In this document: one piece after another, positions 33,401 through 43,300 of the stretch
Layout of the letters: each line of letters opens with the position of its first letter
How positions within the stretch are numbered: position 1 is the stretch's first letter
NCBI RefSeq assembly: GCF_036370855.1
Contig: NC_088099.1
Location: 76,301,218 to 76,365,217, forward strand
Source of the DNA: Dromaius novaehollandiae
Taxonomy: Eukaryota > Chordata > Aves > Casuariiformes > Dromaiidae
Direction: 5' to 3'
Length of the DNA stretch: 64,000 nt
The notes under the pieces: generated by a model
What the model was told of the DNA's origin: nothing
Database searches by the model: none
The model's input: the letters and a program-made list of their open reading frames with translations, nothing else
Translations under genes and position numbers: made by a program

Positions 33401-36052
33401 AAGTCTTTATTCCAATATAAGCATATGAAAGTTAAAACTCTCCCTTCTTCAGCTAATAGACTGTAAAGCTAAATACATAAAAGAGCTGGCAATCAAACAA
33501 AAAGTACAGACAAATATGCTCTTTTCTTCCAAAGACAGACACAACGTAAATATTGCCTAGAAAACAATCTCTCTGCTTCCTCTCTGTTTTGAAAGTACTC
33601 TTCATATATACAGCACACTTTATTCACCATATTGTATTCATTTCTGTATATACTGAAATTTCAGAATAGTTATTTTGGAAACATTTTTGTTACAATTTAC
33701 AGTGAAGGAGTGGGCTATAATTTACAAACTTTGAGGAATTATTATCCAGCTGTGTTTTGGTTCATTTGCAGAAAAGAAGGGATTGTGTTTATATATAGAA
33801 GCCTTTATATAATTAATGTTAATTTGCACATGTTAATGATGATTATTAACAAAGTATTGTTGTTTTTTCCTGCTGATTTTGACAGAGGAGTTGAATAACA
33901 TTCTGCTGTAATCAATGCAACTAATTTGCCCCTAATTTTTCTAAGCATTAACAACTATTTTACCAGCGGGTTTTTAATGAAGGCAAAACATGATGATAGA
34001 CTCTTAAGTGGGCTTTAGCTGCCAAATGGCTTAATGCATTTTATTTTACATATTACTTGTATTCTATAAAATAAAATTAAACATGACCTGCTACTGATGA
34101 GTCATCATGAAAAATGACAGATGCCTTCCTGTATGGAAATCAGTTCACAATAAAAGATACAGTAAGACCAATACATTCTTCCTGGGTTCACAACTTCTAA
34201 TATCTCTCCTATTCTCTGTATTAAGTGATTAACATTAAGGGTAGAGCTCAAGCACTGACAGGTCCCAGAAATCAGCTGAAGCAGTTTTGACTAATGGGAA
34301 ACAACTCATAAAAAGTTTTATGCACTGTATACATTTGCACCTGAACAGCTGGTCCTCTGGGCAGAGGAGCATGTGCAGGAGCATGGAAATAACTAGTAGG
34401 AAAGAAAGGGCTGATTCACTGACTCTAACCACAAACTTACAATGTCTATGCAGACAGCAGTCCAGATCAGGGGATCAATTCTCTTAAGAGATCCTCTCTG
34501 TTCAGATAGATCATAATATTGAATCCTTTCATTATCACAAGCTTTCTTCCTTTTTTTTAATTTATAAATATATAATACTGCTTACTCATATAGGCCACCA
34601 ACAAACTGACCAAAGAAAGGGGTACTTGGTCTAGGTCATGCATATATTTCCAAACGGAACAAGTAAAGTTCACCTCAGGCACCAGTTCAGTTGCAGAGTA
34701 AACTGTATGGTATTAGGTTTACTGAGTGACATTTCATTCCTTTATTGACTTTGACCCCCTGTTGAGCCAACAAATATAAGTTAATATGTTGGGGTCTGTC
34801 CCCTTTTGGGAAACAACAGAAATGTTTGCTAAGTTCCAGTTAGTCAAAAATGTGCAATTCTCTTAATTGTATTAATACTGTAATTGACAGTAAAGGGAAG
34901 AAGCCACAGGTATGACAAAGGCACTCATTTGTAGAGTGTACTGCTGATACAAGCATAAAAACCTATTTTGTCCTACAGGATGTTTACTATTATTATTATG
35001 ATGTTTACTATTACTTACTATGTGAAATAAGGGATCTAGATCCAATCTCAGAGTAGCAGATCAGCTTCAGAAAAACACACACTGGACATACCTACTCTGA
35101 AAACCATTAGGGGACAGTAAACATTGGACCATGGCATTCATTATTTTCAGGTAGAAATATACTGAAGATAAATCTTTATTTAGGTATAATGTTTTTATAA
35201 GATTTTTCAAAGGTTTCTTCCAGCTGTTTGTATTCAGTATAGATCATGTATGTATAGGCCTACTTTGCTTTGTTGCAATATTATACTTCAGTTGTCAGTA
35301 TTAATTAACTACAAGCCAACAAACAAAATTCTTGAATCTTTTTAAAATACATTTGCAGGAAGATGACTCTGTGCTTTCATTCACAGGAGGAAACCGAGTG
35401 TCCTTCATCTCTCTCTGTTATCAAAGAGAGGACAAGAGGTGAAAATCTAGAGGATGATTTCTTTCCACCTGATGATCTGTCTTCTGATGAAGAATATTAT
35501 ATTGAAGAAAGCAAAGCAACCCATTTCAAGAAATCAGGCATGAGGCGCATAGATGATATCAAAAAGGCATTTTCAAGGGAAAATATCCAAAAAACAAGAC
35601 AAAATTTTGGAAAGAAAGTAAACAGGCTTCAAACTAGAATAGTGACCCCTGAAAGGAGAGAGAGGATCAGGCAGTCAGGAGAGAGACTGAAGCAATCTGG
35701 GATAAGGTTCAAGAAAACCATTTCACAAGCTGCCCCAATGAGGGAGACATTCAAGATCCATAAAAAAAATAAAGAACGAACGGTAGCTGAAGGTCAGGAG
35801 GGAATTCAGGAAGGTGGTGCGCACATAGCTTCTGAGACTGCAGCAGCCGAGCCCTTCACTGAAGAGATCTCTTACACAGAAGTGACTACTAAGATAAAGA
35901 AAGACAAGAGCAGTGGATCAAAAGGTGCTTCCGAGTCAGCTGGAAAAGGAGAAGCAATCCCAGAAATCAGTTTTAAACAGGAAGGAAAAGAAGGAGGAGG
36001 AGGAGGAGGAGGTGATAATGTCCCCCTACTAGACTTAAAGCAATCAGCATAA
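21069..36052 (+). CDS. CAVIN4: CAVIN4 (muscle-restricted coiled-coil protein, MURC), complete coding sequence in two exons
   Basis: A muscle cavin: it joins cavin-1 complexes on caveolae at the sarcolemma and T-tubules and is linked to Rho/ROCK and ERK signalling in cardiomyocytes. Coding exons are 21069-21479 (residues 1-137) and 35387-36052 (138-358), in phase 0, around a 13.9-kb intron. The start is chosen for its GGCAAAATGG context and the family N-terminus. Residues about 15-137 are the heptad-rich cavin HR1 coiled coil ([20 protein letters not shown] onward). The second exon has an acidic [13 protein letters not shown] stretch, then the basic HR2 region ([35 protein letters not shown]) and a C-terminal LLDLKQSA. 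Length is close to the roughly 360 residues of the mammalian protein. It follows TMEFF1 on the same strand, as in mammals. Confidence 0.95.
23494..23519. repeat. 13-bp tandem repeat
   Basis: GGTGGATAATAAT twice in a row without change, in the CAVIN4 intron. Confidence 0.85.
27836..29252 (+). mobile_element. CR1 LINE fragment with part of the reverse transcriptase
   Basis: A longer 5'-truncated CR1 copy in the CAVIN4 intron. Frames interrupted by stops and shifts read [39 protein letters not shown] and KFADDTKLG. These are reverse-transcriptase signatures, including the A/FADD catalytic box. The 3' end reads CTCTAAGGGTCCCTTCCAAC...CTGTGATTC. The frame is broken near 28168 and 28495, among others, so no active enzyme is encoded. 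It is collinear with the copy at 4976-5756 over its last 700 bases. Confidence 0.95.
31618..31640. repeat. poly(A) run of 23
   Basis: Uninterrupted homopolymer after CCCCTGGGGG in the CAVIN4 intron. The sequence before it was inspected and no retrocopied gene was recognised. Confidence 0.9.
35387..36052 (+). CDS. CAVIN4: CAVIN4 exon 2: acidic, basic HR2 and C-terminal region
   Basis: Begins after TCATTCACAG (35386) with [16 protein letters not shown] and ends at TAA 36050-36052. An earlier in-sequence acceptor (TTTGCAG, 35358) would shift the frame, so it is not chosen. The SLSVIKER start, the SSDEEYY acidic motif, the arginine/lysine-rich repeat area and LLDLK near the end all fit CAVIN4. 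A run of seven glycines encoded by GGA triplets sits just before the C-terminal DNVPLLDLK motif. Confidence 0.94.
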   Translation, partial: EETECPSSLSVIKERTRGENLEDDFFPPDDLSSDEEYYIEESKATHFKKSGMRRIDDIKKAFSRENIQKTRQNFGKKVNRLQTRIVTPERRERIRQSGERLKQSGIRFKKTISQAAPMRETFKIHKKNKERTVAEGQEGIQEGGAHIASETAAAEPFTEEISYTEVTTKIKKDKSSGSKGASESAGKGEAIPEISFKQEGKEGGGGGGGDNVPLLDLKQSA

Positions 36053-36663
36053 GAAATCAATTAACATGTACCACACTATCTGTACTGAACAAGACAAAAC
36101 ACAGTACAGATTCACTCAGTTTTAGAAAAATGTGTGAAATTTTGTTATATCAGAAAATATGTATGAGTGTTGTTCTATCATTTACATCTGTGTCTGTAGT
36201 GTTCTCTTCCTGACAAAAAGACAAGAAGTCATCCAAATTTAAGAAAGGGGCTCCCTCTCTCTTGAAGTGTACCAATAGCTATCATTATCCCAAATGGAAG
36301 TTAGGATTGCACATCAAAGGGAGATGGAAACCTGGTTTATTTTTAAGATTTAGTATTCACTTAACAGCCTAATTATTTTCTATAGTTTTATGTGCAACAG
36401 TATAAAAACATTTTCCATTATCTTATACCAAACCCTCTAAACAGAAAACAAACAATAACCAAGGTATTACTTCATATTAGCAGAGCGGAGAAACACAAAG
36501 GGTGTCCATGCAGCTATAAAAATCTTTTCTTTCATGGCCCTCACCAAAACAGCAGTAGAAAGAAATTTCTGCTTTATCCAGGGTGTGACAAAATGCAGCA
36601 GGAACAATAGATTTTTGGGGAAATAGTGTTTTTTCTCAGTGGAAAAGAGAAGTGCCTGAACTG

Positions 36664-36669
36664 AATAAA
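36664..36669 (+). promoter_or_regulatory. candidate CAVIN4 poly(A) signal
   Basis: AATAAA about 610 bases after the CAVIN4 stop. Other AATAAA copies follow at about 36.99 kb and 38.0 kb, so the true 3' end cannot be fixed from sequence alone. Confidence 0.3.
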
Positions 36670-38816
36670 GATTATTTCCAGAGATGTGAAAGCGGAAGGA
36701 ATGATGGAGTTTAGCAGTGCATTTTCTGCTCTTATGGAACAAGATGAAACAAGCAGAAGACAAGCTACATACGGAATAGCAGGAGAAAAAGAGAATTAAG
36801 CATCGTGTTCATGTTTTGGAAAGACCAGAACATGATTGTGAGAAAGGCAGGGATATAAAGAAGTAAAAGGGAATAAGATGAACATATGGGTTGTGGATGA
36901 GCAGAGAGAGAAAAATACAAGAATATTGCAACTGAAGTTTGATTCATTTTCTTGATATCTTTGTAAGAATTAATTGTTACCCTATACAGAGAATAAAAGG
37001 GTTCATGAATGTAACTGGCAAGATGAGAACATTCTCTGTGTTTTTTCTGAGCTTCACTGCAATTAAAATCTATTTTACAAATTGTTGAAGTATAAGGCCA
37101 ATCCATAACCCAGTTCTTTATTTCATTATCATCATTATTATCAAGCAGGCACAGCCACAAGGATCATAAGACAGACACCTTTTGGAGTATGGAATGCTGT
37201 TTATTTGCAACACCAAGGAGCCAGTGCCCTGAAATCAGATATGTTTGTAAACACAGCCACTATGCTGACATGAGAAGCAGGACTGCACTGCCACCTTCAT
37301 TCTTAAATGGACTTGTCTTCAAAGCACATACCTAAGGCAAAGTTAGGCATTACTATCTGTGAGAAACTTGTACAATATTGCCAAAAGGTGTATAATTGTA
37401 TTTAATATCTCAGATTCATTAAACAACAAAGCGAAACTTGATCACCTATATACATTGTTTGATGAATCCCAGCTAATTGTTAATCTATAATTTAAATACA
37501 ATTAGTTTGATTTCAAATATTCTGCCTGCCAATTCTTTCACTTGGTCTGGTGTACTTGGCATTTGAGGTGGAAATAGCTTTAGCAATACTAACTATGGAA
37601 CACTGGTTGGAAAAGGTTAATGTTACACTATGTCAATGACATTACCAGTTAAATTAATGTTGGCAGATTGGAAGGAGCGACTCCATCGAATGGAAGGACA
37701 GGACAGGGCAAGGGAGGGAGGGAAGGAGAGGAAAATATTTGTTTCAATAGTAAATTGTACATCCCTGTTCTACTGTAATTACAGGCAAGAAGAAAAAAGG
37801 GTTTTGTTTATGGGATAGTTGGGAGGGAAGGGGTTACCACTTACAGAAGATGCTTTCTGGAAGCCAGGTGACTTTGTGTATTCTTCCTGTTCTTTACAGC
37901 ACTGTAGTTACCTTAGCTGAAACAGTGAAAGATTTGTCTGGTTCTCTTTTAATATAGTCTGTATTCTATTCTGCAATATTTGAGGTTTTCCTGAACTAAT
38001 AAACAAGAATTCGCTACTGAAGTAAAAAGATCTGATCAATAATTACTTTCCTTTGTGAATACATGTTAGAAGCTTTTCAAAGAAGTTATTTCTTTACATT
38101 TGTATACCACAGGACACTAAATGATACAATGTAATTGCCTGTAGATTTTTTTTTTAATAGTATTTATTTTTCTCATTTTACTAGACAAAGAAAAGAAGTC
38201 ATGCAGTTTTCATGGAGTTTGTCATTTAGCACCACATACAAACTCTATCAAATACATATTTTTTAATGATTATATCTATTTTCAATCAGAGGATGACCTG
38301 TTTTCACAGCAAATAGTGAGTTCTTCAGGTGTAGCAGAGCATTTCAACTGTTTCAGCTATTATCAATGTTACTGAGCTGAATCCTACATGTACTAAGAGA
38401 TCAAAGTTATCTTACTCCATACATGTGAGGGAGGGGGAAAACACCTTCGGTTTAAACCTCATTTTCTATACAGTGGCACAGCCTTTTCCTACTTGAAGTC
38501 TCCCTCATCTTTTTCATAATTTCAAGGAGTAGTGATCCTGAAGCCCAATCCTGCACCTTTCTCATAAACAAAATTCTCAATGAAATCAGTAGATGTGCAG
38601 CTGTACTGCCCAGAGGCCTGGTGTATACTTTCTGAACAGGTGGTTCCTCTTGGTAAGATACTCTCTCCTGAGCTGTGTGTGGAGCAAGTTCTGCTCCCAG
38701 CTCAATGGCAGAAAGGGATCCTGCACTGCCTGTTCTGTCTTCCAAGAACAAATCTGCCACTTTATGCTCAGTTGTGGGAGGGAGTGTGAATTTCAAACCT
38801 CCTCATAGTAAGAGCC

Positions 38817-38872
38817 CTGCAGTTGCTAACTGCAGCGTATGGGAAAACTGCAAGTGCAGTTGCTAACTGCAG
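38817..38872. repeat. tandem repeat of about 37 bp with palindromic core
   Basis: The core TGCAGTTGCTAACTGCAG occurs at 38818-38835 and 38855-38872, and each is a near-perfect palindrome (arms of CTGCAGTT around GCT in the first). Each core is followed by a related TATGGGAAAA stretch. Confidence 0.9.
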
Positions 38873-40105
38873 GAGGGTTATGGGAAAAGATGAACTACTT
38901 TCTTAGAAGCCAGTCTAGATGAACAAAAAAATTATGTTTACAAGGAGAAAAAAGTTATTAACAAAGCACTCACTGTAAGTCCTTCTTTCACAACATCCAA
39001 CTGCAATTCTGTTGCTTTGAATTTGTCCTAGTGTAAAAAGCCAAGTCATTTTTCTGCCAATAGCTGTGTTATAATATTCTGTATTATAAAAGACAAGTAG
39101 CAATCACCCTTCAGTTATAGGGTGGTGGTAATATACAAGAATCACTTCAACCACTTTCAGGTAAATCCACATCCCAAAACTGGTGTATGTTTCTTTTACT
39201 TTTCTCGCCAATACTGATGCAAAATACAGAATAAAAAGCACTTAAGTGGTTTGAGGTTGTAAGAGTCAGGCAATAAGGCAAATGGTACTAATATCAACAA
39301 AGGCAAATCAATGTTCAGATGTACTCACCTCCCCTCAGAGAAGAGTTTCAAAACTTTTTTCTCATTAATAATTGGACATGTGCACATCTTCCTTATGAAA
39401 GAATGGAGGTTTAGAAATGAGTTAATATGTGCAAAGGCCATCATCTGTGCAAAGATAAACTTGCCTGTTTATACAGTCCCAATGATCATCTGCATAAACA
39501 AGTGGCTATTCAATGAAGTGGTAACATTCATTTGTAAAACCACTCCACAAGTTTACAAATGCAAAATCAAAGGCACTGTGCATTACCATACATGCAGACA
39601 GACACAAAGTTTTACCATGCATTTAACTTGTCATCACAGCTTTACTAATGCTATGGATGATAAATTTGTAACTAATACAGATTTGTAACTACAAAGTTGA
39701 ATTTAAAAAGAATTATATTATGTTATGAAGAAGGCTTATATTAGGAAGAAAAAATAGCATCGACAAAAGAACCACCATAAATGTTAGAGAAGTTATCATT
39801 ATCATAAGCATGTTTTTTCTAAAGTGATTCTATTATGAGTCAACTAACTGAATATATTCTCACTTGCTTTATAACAGTTGCTAAATTTTACACCTGTAAC
39901 TGGTTTTGTTTCCTGATATTCCCAGGTCAAATATATTTAGTATTTCTACTGTGAACAGAGTAAACTGATCTATGTGCAATTAAAACAATCTCTGTGTGTC
40001 ACTTGCTAATTTCCATACCCACCACTTTGACAATAATGACAAGAGTTCTATAAACTGCAGACCTGTCTTCCTAGGTGATTCTTTTTTAACAGCTATTGTT
40101 GGTCC

Positions 40106-40324
40106 CTATTTTGAATTGCAAAGCAGTGCAACCCCCCGTAAAGTCCAGTGGTCAGGATTCTTCACTGTTTTCAGGTTCAAAGAGAAAATATATGTCAAAT
40201 CTGTTCTTCGAGGCTTTTTGTACACAGGGCAGGAGTACACGCTTGCTTGTTGTTTCTTTGGGTCAGGTAGCACTGTCATGCTAACAGCATACACATGGAC
40301 TACAGGAAGACTTGTGAACAGCAC
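40106..40324 (-). CDS. dynein heavy chain last coding exon
   Basis: Acceptor TTCTCAG precedes 40324. The first codon is GTG (valine) and is not a start. It encodes [16 protein letters not shown], then [20 protein letters not shown] and [14 protein letters not shown], with TAG at 40106-40108. This is the conserved end of the dynein C-terminal domain. No convincing AATAAA on the - strand was found within a few hundred bases below the stop, so the 3' UTR end is unknown. Confidence 0.92.
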   Translation of the reverse strand: MLFTSLPVVHVYAVSMTVLPDPKKQQASVYSCPVYKKPRRTDLTYIFSLNLKTVKNPDHWTLRGVALLCNSK

Positions 40325-43300
40325 CTGAGAACATTAAAAGAGACAAAGGGCTGAGCATTAGAGAACTAGGATAGGGTGCCTAAACTCCAAACATGCTGCA
40401 ACTAGATTCTGAGATCGCTCCCAGCAAAAACACCAGCATGATGCTCACTTCTATATTGATCCCAACATATTTTTAAGCCAGTGGCAGCTCAAGGATGAAA
40501 GATGTCAGGAGGCCTGGACAGAAAGAGAAAGCAGGAGAAACCTATAAAGATGAAGGTGGATGGAAAAACCACAGCAGGGTTCTGAGAGGGGGAGAGACCT
40601 CTGTCTTTTTTCTTGTCCTTTGCCTCATCAGCTAGAATTCCGCATTCTTTCCCCACCTCTCCTTCTTTGCTGAATGGCAGGATTGGAGCTACAAAGGCCA
40701 AGCTGCTTCCAGCAAGCTTCCCTGTTAACATCTGCTCCAGTGGCAGCAGAGCTTCAAAAACCCAACAGGCGTCTCCTGGGTGTTTATCCAAACTAAATCT
40801 CTTCAGTTCATCTTTCAAAATAAAGTATTCACTTGTAGCGGGGGTGGGAGGGAAAGGACTCAAACCCAACAGCAACACAGAGGTTTGCTGAACACACTGG
40901 AGCACTTGATAACCATGTTTGAAGGTGTCCTTTGATAAACCAGGGAATAGTTCTTAGCAGAAGCTACAGCTGGCAAGATTCAGATGATTCTCAGATGAGT
41001 TAGTGATCAGTCAGTGTGTAACCTACAGAGAGGAGTGACCTCAATCCCAATTCTAGGACAGTTAGCACTTGGCAAAAGTTTAACAGTACACATGATGGCA
41101 GCTTTGCCTGGGTGATGACCATGGCACTTAATCAGTACTCCACAGCTAGGTTTTAAACCTGTTTAGTCACATGAGCAAAATGTAACTCCACACATGGATA
41201 ACTGAGCATAAGTACAGAACTAATATTTTTTCTCCTATTTAAAAAAAAAAAAAGCCAGGGATTTCTAGTCATTCAAATGCTGACCTCTGCAGCAGCTGCC
41301 ATCAAATCCAGTCCTAGGCTTTAGAAGCTGTGATGGTGGCTCACTTGCAGCACATCCTAAATTCCTTTTCCCATGGAAGCTTTTTGTTCTGTTCTGGCGG
41401 ATACATATTCCTCTTCCCAGCCCTGTCAGTATTTCAGCCTCTAAGAACATTCTGTGAAACCCCTGAGGCAAACAGGTACTCAGAATATTTCCTGATGACC
41501 ATATTGTGCTACACTCAGTGATGCTCATTTGATCCTTACCTTCGGTGCTGACTCAACCAGCTTACTGTTTCTGCGGTCCCAGCCTGCTCCTTCAAGGAAA
41601 AGGCCATATATATAAACTCCACCAATGTCAGCAGGAGGAGGTCCAGCTACATCTTCTTTCATCATTTTGGTCACATCATTGTGTAAAACAACACTGTCAA
41701 GTGCCCACCCTTTTGCTAAATTCATGCGAGTTGTCTCTTGCCTCATAGCAGTTAGGAAACCCTAAGAAGATCAAATATTACATAGAAGGGTTTAATAAAA
41801 CCTTGAACTTATCCATTTCCAACTTTTATTTCCTATATAATTGTGACATCAGCAACATAAAAACCTCATCCCACAGAATTCCCTCTGCTTATAAAACTAA
41901 ATCCAGTAGTGCTTTCCTGCACTGTCCAAAATAACATACCTTCTTATGTACTTGCTATATGTGTGTGGGTGCCAGAAGTCACTAAAAGTAGCACGTTAAC
42001 ATATTGGAAGTTGCATGTGTAACTCACTTCACACACCTACTTTACAACAGCAAGCCACATGCAGAGAGTTTTACAAGGCTGCCAGATTAATGTGGTTTGT
42101 AAAGTTCCAAAAACAGGTAATTGCTAAGCCACAAATAGCTCTGGTATTTCACGTGCTACTTTGCTCACCTTTTCTTATATCAACGTTGTACAAATAATTT
42201 TCAGCCAACAAATCCCAAAGCATTTTACAGAACACAAAGTACAAACTGGAATCATAATTAAGTACTGAAATGCCTCTGTCATTAGGGTGCAACATAGCTG
42301 CTGCTCGGTGCAAAGCTTTAACATAGTAGAATAATGTAGTACTTGTAAAATAGATTTTTGTATAATTGCAGACACCAGCAAGTTAAGCTCAAAGCACTTC
42401 AGCAACACAGACTAAAATCCACTTTGTTCTACAGAGTTATGTACAGTCTCAGGATATTGTTACAAGCTATCACAAGACAAACTAGGTTGCTGTTTAGCTT
42501 CTCTCATATAACTGTCCATATGCATGCATGCTATAGTATATGAGAAGTACTTTAGTCATAAGAGACAGGAGGATAGACTTTGCAGTTCCACTGGATGTGC
42601 TGTGGATGTACACTCTATTTTGCCTTACGCCTGTTTGCTTAGCCATGAGATGAATGAATAAAACACAAAATTTGAAGATGCATGTGCAGGATGGACTTAC
42701 TGGGAAGGAGAACCAGAAAGGAAAAAGTCTCAGGACAGATTTCAGAACAGAGAATAAGAGTATCTGGCGACAGAGAATACACACTTTCCTACTTGGGGAA
42801 AACACAAAGGAGGAGATTAGAGATCCAGTAGTGTACCTTGGCAGTAATCAATCAGGAGAAATGAGGGAATTTAAAGTTGAATATTGGAACCTGTGAAATG
42901 AACAGGCTTTTTTATTTCTCTTCAGTATTCACAGCACGGGAGGCAGTGCTGAGCTGCGTACAGTTCAGTGCCAAATAGAGGGAAAAAAGTCACATGCTGA
43001 AACATCAGCACCTTGGTTTAACTGAATGCAGGGGTAAGCTTCTGCCTGCTGGGATTGATTGCAGGTGCTAAATATTTCTACTATATATCCTTCAAATTAT
43101 AAGAACATGAGATGATGTACGGGTGCTTAAATGGTTCAGTTAATTGACATTGGTTGCTTCTTGCTAATATCCCAGAGACACCAGGACAAGTATTTTAAAG
43201 AGGTTTTGTGATAGCAAAGATAATTATAACTGTATTTGAAGTAGTTGAGAACTCTAGCTAAGCGAGATAGAATTAAAGGCCAAGTTCTTCTATCAGAAAT

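Larger units (their letters stand above)
21480..35386 (+). other. CAVIN4 intron 1
   Basis: A 13.9-kb intron with GTAATG donor and TTCACAG acceptor. It contains the CR1 copy at 27836-29252, a 13-bp tandem pair at 23494-23519, runs of T near 24543 and 26561, and a run of 23 A at 31618-31640. A low-complexity AT-rich block with TAATTA-type motifs and a MEF2 consensus lies around 33.63-34.17 kb. No further exon recognised. Confidence 0.8.
36053..40105. other. tail-to-tail interval between CAVIN4 and the dynein gene
   Basis: It contains the 3' UTRs of both genes, whose ends are not defined. Also present are a polypurine stretch at about 37681-37730 and a 37-bp palindromic tandem repeat at 38817-38872. 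No conserved coding region seen. Confidence 0.6.

Noticed and set aside
21069-36052. Identification as CAVIN2 (SDPR) with neighbouring TMEFF2
   Set aside because: The N-terminus [16 protein letters not shown], the [15 protein letters not shown] region and LLDLK end fit CAVIN4, and the neighbouring tail KCPKNNRGRRQKQNLGHF fits TMEFF1.
40489-40905. 138-codon minus-strand frame in the last dynein intron
   Set aside because: It lies between two dynein exons whose phases join directly; no motif is recognised and an opposite frame is open as well.
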